A stretch of 64,000 nt of DNA. It comes from Rhodoligotrophos appendicifer (lineage in GTDB: Bacteria > Pseudomonadota > Alphaproteobacteria > Rhizobiales > Im1). The notes beneath the pieces are model-generated. The model had not been told where the DNA came from and did not search any database. It saw only the letters and a list, made by a program, of their open reading frames with translations. Of the stretch, positions 9,814 to 19,124 are shown in pieces; the stretch's first letter is position 1; the number at the start of each line of letters is the position of its first letter. The position numbers and the translations under genes are program-made. Where the stretch lies: the NCBI RefSeq assembly GCF_007474605.1, contig NZ_VHKL01000001.1, positions 682,001 through 746,000 on the forward strand. Reading direction: 5' to 3'.

Positions 9814-10253
9814 TTGCCGTCTTCGGGCAGTCTCGGCAGAGCTTGGATCTGGATTCCCTCTTCGACCAGCGCATGGGCATCCTCCGCAGTGGCCTCGCCA
9901 TAGATGCTGCGCTGTTCGGCCTCGTCGTAATGCATCTTGCGGGCTTCTTCGGCGAAACGGGGGCCGACATTCTCCGAATTCGCCTCGATATGCTTCTTGA
10001 TGCTGCGCAGCGCCTCGATCATGGCGGCCAACCGTGGATCCGGCGCCGGGGCGGCGACGAAGCTCGCGGCCTCCACCGGACTTTGAGCCTGGCCCCCGAC
10101 GCTGGGAGACATGATCGCTTTCTTGACGTCCGCCGTCCCGCAATGAGGGCAGGTGACGAGGGAGGCGTCCAGCTGCCGGTCGAAGCCGGCAATGCTCCCG
10201 AACCACCCGTCGAATTCGTGGCCCTCGCTGCAGATCAGGTCATAACGGATCAT
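9810..10253 (-). CDS. DUF1178 family protein with zinc-ribbon-like N-terminus
   Basis: A 147-residue protein starting [18 protein letters not shown], the hallmark opening of DUF1178. Cysteines C8, then CPHC around residues 38-41, suggest a small metal site; a helical region with [12 protein letters not shown] follows. Function is unknown. A frame extending further upstream (to 10415) runs inside the amidohydrolase gene and lacks family similarity, so I use the ATG at 10253. The start overlaps the end of the upstream amidohydrolase gene by four bases, indicating translational coupling. Confidence 0.88.
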   Translation of the reverse strand: MIRYDLICSEGHEFDGWFGSIAGFDRQLDASLVTCPHCGTADVKKAIMSPSVGGQAQSPVEAASFVAAPAPDPRLAAMIEALRSIKKHIEANSENVGPRFAEEARKMHYDEAEQRSIYGEATAEDAHALVEEGIQIQALPRLPEDGN

Positions 10254-11119
10254 GAGGCGACCTTGAGCTTCCCTCGGCTGTCTTCGGCCACGGAAAACCG
10301 CCGGCCATGGGTGAGGGACGGCACACGCCCACGCGCCTGACGCACCGCCGCCATGTCGACCTCCGCCAGGATCACTCCAGGTTCGGTCCCGGCTTCCGCG
10401 AGCACGTCTCCCCATGGCGACACGATCAGGCTGTGACCATAGGTTTCACGACCGCTGTCATGGGTCCCGCCCTGGGCAGGGGCGATCACGAAGGCGCCAT
10501 TCTCGATGGCCCGAGCCCGCAACAAGATGTGCCAGTGGGCTTCTCCCGTCTGCCGCGTGAAGGCGGCCGGGACCGTCAGCACCGAGGCACCCTGCTCCGC
10601 AAGGCTGCGGTAAAGGTGGGGGAAGCGCAGATCATAGCAGACGGTCATCCCCAGGGTGGCCCATGGCAGATCCGTCACCACGGCCCTGTCTCCTGGTTCG
10701 AAGCTGTTCGACTCGCGATAGCTCTCCCCATTGGCCAGATCCACATCGAACATGTGGATCTTGTCGTACCAGGCTGCGACCTCGCCCTGCGGGTTGATGA
10801 GAAAGGAGCGATTCGCCGCCTTGGCGCCGACTTTGACCGGCAGGGAGCCGATGAGCAGCCAGATGGAGAGTTCACGCGCCCGCGCCGACAGTCTGGCAAG
10901 CGCGATGTCTTCCTCGGGAGCGGTAAGGCTCGCAAGCAGCTTCTGCTTGTCCTGTTCGATGATCGACGTCATCTCCGGCGTTCCGATGAATTCGGCGCCA
11001 GAGCGGGCGGCTTCGGTGATCAAGGCCTCGGCGGCCTCGATGTTGAGCAACACGTCGCGGCCGGAGCACATCTGCACGCAGGCGACGGTGAATGTGCTGG
11101 CCGTTTGATCGGTCACCAT
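10250..11119 (-). CDS. Carbon-nitrogen hydrolase of the Nit1 type, probable deaminated-glutathione amidase
   Basis: This is a nitrilase-superfamily hydrolase of 289 residues with the full catalytic triad: E49 (GTPEM), K120 (YDKIHMFDVDL) and C161 (TVCYDLRFPHLY). The context after the lysine and the CYDLRFP run fit the Nit1/YbeM branch, which hydrolyses deaminated glutathione as a metabolite-repair reaction; that substrate is inferred. The ATG at 11119 starts just after the glutaredoxin stop, with no overlap, and is preferred over a start at 11161 inside that gene. The adjacent glutaredoxin gene supports a link to glutathione chemistry. Confidence 0.87.
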   Translation of the reverse strand: MVTDQTASTFTVACVQMCSGRDVLLNIEAAEALITEAARSGAEFIGTPEMTSIIEQDKQKLLASLTAPEEDIALARLSARARELSIWLLIGSLPVKVGAKAANRSFLINPQGEVAAWYDKIHMFDVDLANGESYRESNSFEPGDRAVVTDLPWATLGMTVCYDLRFPHLYRSLAEQGASVLTVPAAFTRQTGEAHWHILLRARAIENGAFVIAPAQGGTHDSGRETYGHSLIVSPWGDVLAEAGTEPGVILAEVDMAAVRQARGRVPSLTHGRRFSVAEDSRGKLKVAS

Positions 11120-11123
11120 GGCC

Positions 11124-11384
11124 TCAAGACGCTTGCAGCAAGGGGTCGAGCTTGCCCGCACGGTCCATGGCGTTCATGTCGTCAAATCCGCCCACATGTG
11201 TCTCACCGATGAAGATCTGGGGCACGGTTCGCTGTCCATTGGCGCGCTGGGTCATCGACTGCCGCAATTCGGGCTGACCGGAGACGTCGATCTCCTCGAA
11301 TGGCACGCCCTTTCTGCCGAGGAGATCCTTGGCAGCATGGCAGTACGGGCAAAAGCTCGTCGTATAGATCGTCACTTTAGGCAT
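11124..11384 (-). CDS. grxC: Glutaredoxin 3
   Basis: An 86-residue dithiol glutaredoxin that reduces protein disulfides and glutathione mixed disulfides. The active site CPYC is at residues 12-15, the cis-proline motif is TVPQIFIG and the glutathione-contacting GGFDD follows. The length is typical of GrxC. It sits between comF and the Nit1-type amidase on the same strand, with a four-base gap to the latter. Confidence 0.95.
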   Translation of the reverse strand: MPKVTIYTTSFCPYCHAAKDLLGRKGVPFEEIDVSGQPELRQSMTQRANGQRTVPQIFIGETHVGGFDDMNAMDRAGKLDPLLQAS

Positions 11385-11435
11385 GGATCACTCGGCAGCA
11401 CGGGGACCATGTGACGCAAATGCGCCTTCCGATCG

Positions 11436-12194
11436 TCATATATGGATGCGGGCGGGGTCGAACACAAGCGCGAAGACGAGCACGTCAACGGCTCTGGCCC
11501 CCGCTTTCATGCATGTTTCCGCACAGGCTTCGGTGGTGGCCCCGGTCGTCAGGACGTCGTCCACCAACACGATGCGGCGACCCTCGATCCGCGCGCGGCC
11601 CTTCTCCGAAATGGCAAAGGCTCGCTTCACGTTCTTGCGCCGCGCATGGTCGTTGAGGGACGTCTGCGACTGCGTCGCTTTCACCCGCCTCAACGAAAAC
11701 AGGTCGACCGGGCGCCCGCTCAGCTTTGCAAGCCGCTGAGCGAGCACGGCCGACTGATTGTAACGCCGCGTCCAAAGTCGTCCCCGGTGGAGGGGCACCG
11801 GCATGATGAGGTCGCATTCTCTCAAGAGCTGAGCACCGGATCGCGCCATCATCCGGCTCATCAGCTCGAACACTTCATGCCGGTCCCCGTATTTGGCGGC
11901 ATGAATGAGCGTCCGGGAGACGTCGTCGAAGATCACGGCCCCGCGGGCTCGATTGAACTTCGGGGGCCGTGCCAGCGCCAGGGCACTCACCGCGCCCTCG
12001 CCCGGATCATAGGCGAACGGCACTCCAAGGCGATTGCAGAGCGGTGCGTCGATGACCGTCAGTTTCTGCCAGCACGATGCACACAGAGCGCGCGGCGTCG
12101 CGATCTCCTCTTTGCAGGAGAGGCACTGTGGCGGCAGCACGAGATCCACGACGAGACGGCCCATGCTGCCGGCGATGTTGAAAAGAGAGTCCAT
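11436..12194 (-). CDS. ComF family phosphoribosyltransferase-like protein
   Basis: The 252-residue protein has an N-terminal four-cysteine zinc ribbon (CLSC and CASC, about residues 24-41) and a C-terminal phosphoribosyltransferase fold with the PRPP loop IVLVDDVLTTGAT near residue 210. ComF proteins act in natural DNA uptake in some bacteria, but the role in alphaproteobacteria is less certain. I choose the ATG at 12194, with AGGAGG just upstream; the frame can be opened from a TTG at 12212. It leads a minus-strand run with grxC, the amidase and DUF1178. Confidence 0.88.
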   Translation of the reverse strand: MDSLFNIAGSMGRLVVDLVLPPQCLSCKEEIATPRALCASCWQKLTVIDAPLCNRLGVPFAYDPGEGAVSALALARPPKFNRARGAVIFDDVSRTLIHAAKYGDRHEVFELMSRMMARSGAQLLRECDLIMPVPLHRGRLWTRRYNQSAVLAQRLAKLSGRPVDLFSLRRVKATQSQTSLNDHARRKNVKRAFAISEKGRARIEGRRIVLVDDVLTTGATTEACAETCMKAGARAVDVLVFALVFDPARIHI

Positions 12195-12337
12195 CCCCGA
12201 CCTCCTCGCCAATCACGCCGGAGCCCGGTGATCGAAAGCAAGGTCCCCGAAAGCTATCCACATTTCCTCCAAAGGAAATCCACAGCTCTTCCACAAGCGC
12301 TCTGGCGGTTTGGGCCGTCAGGGCCATATTGAGTTCT

Positions 12338-13240
12338 ATGAAGCCGACGCCCGATTCCGGTAACGCCTTTCCGATCGTCTTTGACCGGCGCCTCGTACGT
12401 GCCAGGAGGTCACGGGCGCTCCGGCAGTTGAAGGATGTGGATTTCCTCACGGACGCGGTGATTCCGGAATTGGCCGACAGGCTGGCCTTGATCAACCGCA
12501 CATTCGAGATGGGCATGGTCATGGGGGCCGGTGCCGCTCACATCGCGCGGGGCCTGGCGTCAGCGGGACGGATCGAACGCATGATCGTCGCCGATGTCGC
12601 GGCAGCCAACGATGCCGACCTCGTCTGCGATGATGAAGTTCTGCCCTTGGCGCCGGAAAGCCTCGACTGTCTCGTCAGTGGTCTGGCCTTCCACTGGATC
12701 AACGACCTTCCCGGAAGTCTCGTTCAGATGCGGCGGGCATTGAAAGCGGATGGTCTGCTTCTCGCAGCTCTCTTTGGCGGCGAAACTCTGTTCGAGCTGC
12801 GGACATCCTTGCTGATGGCCGAGGCCGACAGTCCGTTCGGTGCCGCCCCGCGGGTCTCGCCCTTCCTTGATGTCCGCGATGCGGGAGCACTGCTGCAGCG
12901 CGCAGGCTTCGCTCTGCCGGTGGTGGACTCCGATCGCCTGACCGTCCGCTATCCCGACCCGCTCGCCTTGATGCGCGAATTGCGGCTGTTGGGCGCGACC
13001 AACGCGATGGTGGACCGGAGCCGCCGGCCCCTGACGCGCAGCGTCCTCATGAAGGCCTGCGAGCATTACGCCGCCCACTTCTCCGACCCCGATGGAAAGG
13101 TGAGGGCGACCTTCCAGGTCTTGTACCTCACGGGCTGGGCTCCCCACGAGAGCCAGCAGAAGCCGCTGCGCCCAGGGAGCGCCACGGCTCGGCTCGCCGA
13201 TGCCTTGCAGACCGTCGAGAAGAACTTTCCCGCGCGCTAG
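12338..13240 (+). CDS. SAM-dependent methyltransferase-fold protein, NDUFAF5/BioC-like
   Basis: A 300-residue protein of the branch containing bacterial BioC and mitochondrial NDUFAF5. Supporting runs are FDRRLVRARRSRA at the N-terminus, DCLVSGLAFHWINDLPGSL, GGETLFELR and the C-terminal LYLTGWAPHESQQKP. NDUFAF5 hydroxylates an arginine of a complex I subunit during assembly, so a similar role is plausible; malonyl-ACP methylation is less likely because no biotin genes are nearby. The glycine-rich SAM loop is not a clear GxGxG (GAGAAHIARG). The ATG at 12338 is preferred over a TTG nine bases earlier. Confidence 0.8.
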   Translation: MKPTPDSGNAFPIVFDRRLVRARRSRALRQLKDVDFLTDAVIPELADRLALINRTFEMGMVMGAGAAHIARGLASAGRIERMIVADVAAANDADLVCDDEVLPLAPESLDCLVSGLAFHWINDLPGSLVQMRRALKADGLLLAALFGGETLFELRTSLLMAEADSPFGAAPRVSPFLDVRDAGALLQRAGFALPVVDSDRLTVRYPDPLALMRELRLLGATNAMVDRSRRPLTRSVLMKACEHYAAHFSDPDGKVRATFQVLYLTGWAPHESQQKPLRPGSATARLADALQTVEKNFPAR

Positions 13241-13249
13241 CTGAAGGCC

Positions 13250-13648
13250 TCAGAGAGCGTCCCGCAGATGCGGGATGAGCGGCAGATCGGCGGGGGGCAT
13301 GGGATAGTCCCGCATCCGCTGCGGCTTGACCCAGGCCAGCTCTTGAGCCTCTTGAGCGGCAACAGTGCCCGACCAGCGGCGGCAGATATAAAGCGGCATC
13401 AACAGATGGAAGTGCTCATAGGCATGACTGGCGAACGTCAAGGGCGCCAGACAGGCGGCGGAGACCTCGATCCCGAGCTCTTCCCGCAGCTCTCGGATCA
13501 GGGCGATCTCCGGCGTCTCGTCCGGCTCCACCTTTCCGCCGGGAAATTCCCAGAGACCAGCCAAGGCCTTGCCTTCCGGGCGCTTCGCAAGCAGCACCCG
13601 GCCATCGGCGTCCACGAGAGCGCAAGCTGCCACCAGGACCATCTTCAT
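13250..13648 (-). CDS. mutT: Nudix hydrolase, MutT-type 8-oxo-dGTP diphosphatase
   Basis: MutT hydrolyses 8-oxo-dGTP and so prevents A:T to C:G mutations. The 132-residue protein has the Nudix box in full, from GGKVEPDETPEIALIREL to REELGIEV, and starts MKMVLVAACALVDADGRVLL, typical of MutT. I use the ATG at 13648 because the frame upstream of it adds a basic tail without family similarity. It follows argJ on the same strand with a 34-base gap and ends ten bases from the convergent methyltransferase-like gene. Confidence 0.9.
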   Translation of the reverse strand: MKMVLVAACALVDADGRVLLAKRPEGKALAGLWEFPGGKVEPDETPEIALIRELREELGIEVSAACLAPLTFASHAYEHFHLLMPLYICRRWSGTVAAQEAQELAWVKPQRMRDYPMPPADLPLIPHLRDAL

Positions 13649-13682
13649 CGGCCAGGCACCCCGGCGGCTTCGACTGTCGGTC

Positions 13683-14921
13683 TCAGCTGCGATAATCCGC
13701 ATTGATGTCGATATAGCCGTGGGTCAGGTCGCAGGACCAGACCGTGGCACGCCCGTCGCCGACGCCGACATCGACGTCGATCGTGATGTCGCGACCCTTC
13801 ATATGCGGCACGACATCCGGCTCGTGATAGTCGGGATCGCGCATGCCGGCGACGGCGACCTGGATCCCGCCGATGGCGATGCGGAGCTTGTCGCGCGATG
13901 CCGCCTCCCCCGACTTGCCCACTGCCATGACGATCCTTCCCCAATTCGCATCGGCCCCGGCGATTGCCGTTTTGACCAGCGGCGAATTGCCGATCGTCAG
14001 CCCGATCCGTCGAGCCGCGAGGTCGCTCTCGGCTCCCGTGACCGTGATCGTCATCAGCTTCTGTGCGCCCTCGCCATCGCGAACGACGAGCAGGGCCAGT
14101 TCCCGGGTGACCGTGTCCAAGGCCTGGCGGAAATCATCCAGTTCCGGATCCGTCTCGGAGACGTCGGCCGCATTGCCGGCTTGTCCGGTGGCGAAGATCA
14201 GCACCGTGTCGCTGGTCGACGTGTCCCCGTCCACCGTGGTGCAGTTGAAGCTCTTGTCGACGCTCGCCGTGAGCAGAGCCTGCAGGATCGGCTGAGGCAG
14301 GGCTGCATCGGTAAAGAGGAAGGCCAGCATGGTCGCCATGTCCGGGGCGATCATGCCGGAGCCCTTGGCGATGCCGTTGATGGTCACGGACTTGCCCCCG
14401 AGCCGGGCCGTGGCCGTGGCGCTCTTGGGGAACGTGTCGGTGGTCATGATCGCCCGGGCGGCCTCGGCCCATTTCGTCTCGTCGACCGCAGCGGCAAGAC
14501 TGTCGAGGGCCGCGAGAATGGGCGCCGTGGGCAGGGGCTCGCCGATGACCCCGGTCGAGGCGAGATAGACTTCCTCACGCCGGCATCCTACGGCCCGCGC
14601 GACGGCGTCGGCCGAGATCGCGACGGCCTCGTCGCCGATCCGGCCGGTGAAGGCATTTGCATTGCCGGAGTTGACCAGCAGGGCGCGGGCGCCGCCATGG
14701 CCAAGCTGTTGGCGGCACCAATCGACGGGTGCGGATGCGGTCTTGGAGCGGGTGAGGCTCCCTGCGGCCACGGTGCCCGGGGGCAGCACCGCCAGCATCA
14801 AATCGGTCCGTCCCTTGTAGCGTATCCCGGCCTCGACGGCCGCAAGGCGGACGCCGGCGATGGGGTTCAGCGAAGGATTTGAGTCGGGGGCAAGAGGAGA
14901 TACGGGCAGCTTGGTCGCCAT
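13683..14921 (-). CDS. argJ: Bifunctional glutamate N-acetyltransferase / amino-acid acetyltransferase
   Basis: ArgJ recycles the acetyl group from N-acetylornithine to glutamate in arginine synthesis and may also use acetyl-CoA. The 412-residue protein has IAGVRLAAVEAGIRYKGRTD at the start, STGVIGEPLP, and the self-cleavage region GMIAPDMATMLAF, where the chain breaks before the threonine to give two subunits. The C-terminus ITHGYIDINADYRS-like ending is the family norm. Alternative starts are at 14927 and 14948. It follows the parvulin gene on the same strand. Confidence 0.95.
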   Translation of the reverse strand: MATKLPVSPLAPDSNPSLNPIAGVRLAAVEAGIRYKGRTDLMLAVLPPGTVAAGSLTRSKTASAPVDWCRQQLGHGGARALLVNSGNANAFTGRIGDEAVAISADAVARAVGCRREEVYLASTGVIGEPLPTAPILAALDSLAAAVDETKWAEAARAIMTTDTFPKSATATARLGGKSVTINGIAKGSGMIAPDMATMLAFLFTDAALPQPILQALLTASVDKSFNCTTVDGDTSTSDTVLIFATGQAGNAADVSETDPELDDFRQALDTVTRELALLVVRDGEGAQKLMTITVTGAESDLAARRIGLTIGNSPLVKTAIAGADANWGRIVMAVGKSGEAASRDKLRIAIGGIQVAVAGMRDPDYHEPDVVPHMKGRDITIDVDVGVGDGRATVWSCDLTHGYIDINADYRS

Positions 14922-15002
14922 GAGCATGTCCACAAATGAACGCGGCATGCCCGGTTGGCATGCCGCTGGTTTTTCATATCATAGCGCTGCGGAGAGTGTC
15001 GT

Positions 15003-15914
15003 CTATTGCGCCGGTTTCGCCTGCGCCGGTGGTTGTCCCGGTTGCGTGGGTTGCTGGCCCTTCTGCATCTCTTCCATCTGGGTCTTGAGACGCTTCAGAT
15101 CGGGATCCACGAGCTCCACGTCCGAAGCCTTGCGGAGCTCGGCCACCTTCTCCTGGACCTTTTGCCGGAGGACGATGAGCGTCAGACCGTTCTTGACCTT
15201 CTCATAGGGTTCCGCGCCTCCCTGCTTGCGCTCGACGACCTTGATGATATGCCAGCCATACTGGGTCTTCACGGGATCCGAAATCTCACCCGGCTTAAGC
15301 GCGAAGGCGACCTGGGAAAATTCCGGAACCATCTCGTCAGCGCTGAAGAAATCGAGGTCGCCTCCATATTGGGCGGACCCGTCCTTGCTGATCTGCTTGG
15401 CAAGGTCTTCGAAATTCGCGCCCGCTTTGATTTTGGTGAGCGCGTCCTGTGCCTGCTCTTCGGTGTCGACGAGGATGTGCTTGGCATGAACGCGCTCGGA
15501 GGCGTTCACTTTGGCCGCTTGCTCGTCATAGATCTTGCGGACTTCCTCTTCCTTCACTGTCGGCTGGATCTTCGCCTGGAAGAAGGCGTCGCGAAGCGCC
15601 TTGGCCTGATAGAAAGCGAGCCGGCGCTTGTACTCGTTCGTATCGGCGATCGATTCCTTGACGCCCTCCTGAGCCATCAGGTGACGTTCGATGAGGTATT
15701 CGACCACGAAGGCATAGCGCAGCTGCGGGGGCACTTCCGAGAGCTGCGGGAGATCGTCGGCAGCCAGCTTCACCTCGGAGGCATGGATCTCGTATCCGTT
15801 GACCTTGGCGACGACGGGATCCTCGGGGGGAACCTGCTGCGCCATCGCCATCGGCGATAGGGTCAAAGCGATTGCGACTGCTGCGACGGAGCACAGTCCC
15901 TTCTTCAACGTCAT
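15003..15914 (-). CDS. Periplasmic parvulin-type peptidyl-prolyl isomerase
   Basis: A 303-residue exported chaperone. Residues 1-22 are a signal peptide with cleavage likely after AMA; a SurA-like N-terminal helical region follows (YAFVVEYLIERHLM), then one PpiC rotamase domain (about 135-230) with HAKHILVDTEEQAQDAL, GGDLDFFSADEMVPEF and GWHIIKVVERK. It probably helps fold secreted and outer-membrane proteins. The ATG at 15914 has a GGGAGA ribosome site; a longer frame to 16130 lacks one. Gene order with divergent secA suggests a shared export theme. The C-terminus is Pro/Gln/Ala-rich. Confidence 0.92.
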   Translation of the reverse strand: MTLKKGLCSVAAVAIALTLSPMAMAQQVPPEDPVVAKVNGYEIHASEVKLAADDLPQLSEVPPQLRYAFVVEYLIERHLMAQEGVKESIADTNEYKRRLAFYQAKALRDAFFQAKIQPTVKEEEVRKIYDEQAAKVNASERVHAKHILVDTEEQAQDALTKIKAGANFEDLAKQISKDGSAQYGGDLDFFSADEMVPEFSQVAFALKPGEISDPVKTQYGWHIIKVVERKQGGAEPYEKVKNGLTLIVLRQKVQEKVAELRKASDVELVDPDLKRLKTQMEEMQKGQQPTQPGQPPAQAKPAQ

Positions 15915-16343
15915 GGTTTCTCCCAATCCTCTGCCGGCCGCACTTGTCTGCGCGCCATGCTGGAGCCCTCTTGAACCCAGATTTCGGCGACAATGTGCCA
16001 GGGATCTCGCGTCCAACTGGCCCAACCTCCATGTCGCATGCCCGAACAATGGCGATAAAGGTCCCGGCATGCAAGCATGGAAACCTGTCCCCGATGCAGC
16101 GTCGAGACGCCTCACGAGCTGCTTCGTCAATTGAAAGTGAACGTCTCCCGTTCTATGTGATGTGCCATATCGTTACCCTTTGCCGCATTTGCTTCACTCC
16201 TGGTCTGAGGCCTGAGCGCCTTGCAATGTCGACGGGTCGCGACGAGATCGCAAATTGCACGGATTGCGCCGCTCCAGTAGAACACGGCGGAAAACGTGCG
16301 GGATGCATTGCAGCCGACATCAGCGGCCACAAGGACTCTGCCT
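15915..16343. other. Divergent intergenic region between the parvulin gene and secA
   Basis: About 430 bases hold the outward promoters of the two genes. Short frames here (for example minus 16127-16390) have no protein-like features. One good promoter candidate points at secA. I see no structured RNA that I can name. Confidence 0.5.
16255..16283 (+). promoter_or_regulatory. Candidate sigma-70-type promoter for secA
   Basis: TTGCAC at 16255-16260, a 17-base spacer and TAGAAC at 16278-16283 match the housekeeping promoter layout. The secA ATG is 60 bases downstream. This is a pattern match only. Confidence 0.35.
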
Positions 16344-19091
16344 ATGGTTTCCTTCTCAGCGCTTGCCTCGAAGATCTTTGGAACCTCCAACGAGAAGCGG
16401 CTAAAGCGCTATTACGACACAGTCGCCTCCATCAACGCGATGGAACCGGAGATCGCGCGCCTCACGGACGAGGAGCTTCGGGGGCAGACAGTGAAATTTC
16501 GCGAGCAGCTCGCGGCCGGAAAGAACCTCAATGACCTGCTCGTGCCGGCATTCGCCACGATTCGCGAAGCCGCCAAGCGGGTCTTGGGGCAGCGGCATTT
16601 CGACGTCCAGCTCATCGGCGGCATGGTCCAGCATGAGGGCAAGATCTCGGAGATGCGCACCGGCGAGGGCAAGACGCTGGTGTCGACCGCCCCCGGCTAT
16701 CTCAACGCCCTGACAGGCCAGGGCGTGCATGTCGTGACGGTGAACGACTACCTGGCCAGCCGCGACGCGGAATGGATGGGGCGCGTCTATAAATTCCTTG
16801 GGCTGACGGTGGGATGCATCATTCACGGCCTCGACGACCAGCAGCGGCGCGAGGCCTACCACTGCGACATCACCTACGGCACGAACAACGAGTTCGGCTT
16901 CGACTATCTTCGCGACAACATGAAGTTCCATCTCGAGGACATGGTCCAGCGCGGACATGTCTTCGCGATCGTCGATGAGGTCGATTCGATCCTGATCGAT
17001 GAGGCGCGGACGCCTCTGATCATCTCCGGTCCCCTGGAAGATCGCTCCGAGCTGTACCTCAAAGTCGATGATTTCATTCCCCTGCTTCTGCCGGAGCATT
17101 ATGAGGTCGACGAGAAGCAGAAGACGGTCTCGCTGACGGAAGACGGCAACCAGCTCTTGGAAAGCCAGCTGCAGGAAGCCGGCATGCTGGAGGGCGATTC
17201 GCTCTATGACGTCGAGAATGTCTCCGTCGTCCACCACATCAATCAGGCCCTGAGGGCCCATAAGCTCTTCCAGAAGGACCGGGACTATATCGTTAAGGAT
17301 GCCCAGGTCATCATCATCGACGAGTTTACGGGCCGCATGATGCCCGGTCGCCGCTATTCCGAGGGTCTTCATCAGGCGCTCGAGGCCAAGGAGCGGGTGC
17401 AGATTCAGCCCGAAAACCAGACCCTCGCCTCGATCACCTTCCAGAACTACTTCCGCCTCTACAAGAAGCTCGCCGGAATGACCGGCACGGCCGCGACGGA
17501 GGCCAACGAGTTTGACGACATCTACAAGCTGCAGGTCTTGGAGATACCGACCAACCTGCCCGTCAAGCGGATCGATGACGATGATGAAGTCTACCGGACG
17601 GCCCGCGAGAAATATCTGTCGATCATCGAGCTGGTGAAGCAGTGCCGCGAACGCGGCCAGCCCCTGCTGGTCGGCACCGCCTCGATCGAGAAGTCCGAAG
17701 TCCTGTCTGCCATGCTCAAGGAGCAGAAGGTCGTTCACAGCGTTCTGAATGCCCGCTACCACGAGCAGGAAGCCCAGATCATCGCTCAGGCCGGCGTCCC
17801 GGGCGCCGTGACGATCGCCACGAACATGGCCGGTCGCGGCACCGACATCCAGCTTGGTGGCAATGCGGACATGCGGATTGCAGCCGAGCTTTCCGACGTG
17901 ACGGATGAAGCGGAATTCGCTCGCCGCGCTCAGGCGATACGGGAGGAAGTGGCCAGGCACAAGGAGACGGTGCTCGCCGCGGGAGGCCTCTATGTCGTGG
18001 GCACGGAGCGGCATGAGAGTCGCCGCATCGACAATCAGCTGCGGGGCCGTTCGGGACGCCAGGGCGATCCGGGACATTCGCGTTTCTTCCTGTCCCTTGA
18101 AGACGACCTCATGCGGATCTTTGGCTCCGAGCGCATGGACACCATGCTGCAGCGGCTCGGCATCCAGGAAGGTGAGGCGATCATCCATCCCTGGATCAAC
18201 AAGGCTCTTGAGAAGGCGCAGCAGAAGGTCGAGGCACGCAACTTCGACATCCGCAAGAACGTCCTCAAATATGACGACGTCATGAACGACCAGCGCAAGG
18301 TGATCTTCGAGCAGCGTATCGAGATCATGCGTGGCCAGGAGATTTCGGACACCGTCGACGACATGCGCCACCAGGTCATCCATGATTTGGTGGCAGAGCA
18401 CATTCCCGAGCGCGCCTATGCCGAGCAATGGGATGTGACTGGGCTGCATGAACGCGTCATCGAAGTGCTGGCCTATGATCTGCCGATCGAGGATTGGGCG
18501 AAGGAAGAAGGCATCGCGGACGAGGAAATCCGCGAGCGCATCGCGACCCATGTGAATGGCGGATACGAGGCCAAGCGGGAGCGCTACACACCGGACATCA
18601 TGCAGCAGATCGAGAAGGCCGTTCTGCTCCAGACCTTGGACCATCTGTGGCGCGAGCACCTCGTGACCCTGGATCACCTGCGTCAAGCCGTCAGTCTGCG
18701 CGGATACGCTCAGCGCGATCCGCTGAACGAGTACAAGACCGAGGCCTTTACCCTCTTTGAATCCGTGCTTGCCAGACTACGCGAAGCGGTGACCGCCCAG
18801 CTGATGCGTGTCGAGCTCGCGCAGGACGTCCCTCCGGAATTCCTGGAGCATGATGAACTCCCGATGATGGAGGCCCATCATGCCAATCCGTTTACCGGCG
18901 AGGACGAGATGAACGAGCCCGCGCTCGCCTTTGCCGGCGGCGCACAATGGGGCGGCCCCTCGCGGATGGCGGCGGAACCGGTAGCCCTGAATCCGAATAA
19001 TCCCGCGACATGGGGCAAAGTTCAGCGCAACGCGCCGTGCCCCTGCGGGTCAGGACGGAAATACAAGCATTGTCATGGAGCTCAGGCCTGA
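16344..19091 (+). CDS. secA: Protein translocase ATPase subunit SecA
   Basis: SecA is the motor that pushes unfolded preproteins through SecYEG. The 915-residue protein has Walker A in [10 protein letters not shown], the DEAD-type [45 protein letters not shown] and [11 protein letters not shown]. The C-terminal tail ends with the zinc motif [12 protein letters not shown], which binds SecB and lipids. I start at the ATG at 16344 ([13 protein letters not shown]), matching homologues; upstream in-frame codons to 16296 lack family similarity. It is convergent with lpd, with a hairpin between the stops. Confidence 0.98.
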   Translation: MVSFSALASKIFGTSNEKRLKRYYDTVASINAMEPEIARLTDEELRGQTVKFREQLAAGKNLNDLLVPAFATIREAAKRVLGQRHFDVQLIGGMVQHEGKISEMRTGEGKTLVSTAPGYLNALTGQGVHVVTVNDYLASRDAEWMGRVYKFLGLTVGCIIHGLDDQQRREAYHCDITYGTNNEFGFDYLRDNMKFHLEDMVQRGHVFAIVDEVDSILIDEARTPLIISGPLEDRSELYLKVDDFIPLLLPEHYEVDEKQKTVSLTEDGNQLLESQLQEAGMLEGDSLYDVENVSVVHHINQALRAHKLFQKDRDYIVKDAQVIIIDEFTGRMMPGRRYSEGLHQALEAKERVQIQPENQTLASITFQNYFRLYKKLAGMTGTAATEANEFDDIYKLQVLEIPTNLPVKRIDDDDEVYRTAREKYLSIIELVKQCRERGQPLLVGTASIEKSEVLSAMLKEQKVVHSVLNARYHEQEAQIIAQAGVPGAVTIATNMAGRGTDIQLGGNADMRIAAELSDVTDEAEFARRAQAIREEVARHKETVLAAGGLYVVGTERHESRRIDNQLRGRSGRQGDPGHSRFFLSLEDDLMRIFGSERMDTMLQRLGIQEGEAIIHPWINKALEKAQQKVEARNFDIRKNVLKYDDVMNDQRKVIFEQRIEIMRGQEISDTVDDMRHQVIHDLVAEHIPERAYAEQWDVTGLHERVIEVLAYDLPIEDWAKEEGIADEEIRERIATHVNGGYEAKRERYTPDIMQQIEKAVLLQTLDHLWREHLVTLDHLRQAVSLRGYAQRDPLNEYKTEAFTLFESVLARLREAVTAQLMRVELAQDVPPEFLEHDELPMMEAHHANPFTGEDEMNEPALAFAGGAQWGGPSRMAAEPVALNPNNPATWGKVQRNAPCPCGSGRKYKHCHGAQA

Positions 19092-19116
19092 GCCGGACGC
19101 GACGTCCGGATCAGGC
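19086..19116. terminator. Hairpin between convergent secA and lpd
   Basis: GCCTGA and TCAGGC flank an inner perfect stem CCGGACG/CGTCCGG with a three-base loop, giving 13 pairs with one mismatch. It starts over the secA stop codon. There is no U-tract on either side, so it may work as a bidirectional 3'-end structure rather than a classic terminator. Confidence 0.5.
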
Positions 19117-19124
19117 CGTCTGAT

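Noticed and set aside
9028-10206. Open frame of 392 codons on the minus strand opposite ubiG and in another phase of DUF1178
   Set aside because: It crosses two well-supported genes and its translation shows only shuffled Arg/Gly/His-rich sequence.
16127-16390. Possible small gene in the parvulin-secA gap
   Set aside because: The 87-residue frame overlaps the secA start, has no ribosome site and no protein-like pattern.
16401-18686. Long open frame on the minus strand (761 codons) opposite secA
   Set aside because: It is the mirror of secA codon bias in a GC-rich gene; the translation has no family pattern and secA is unmistakable.
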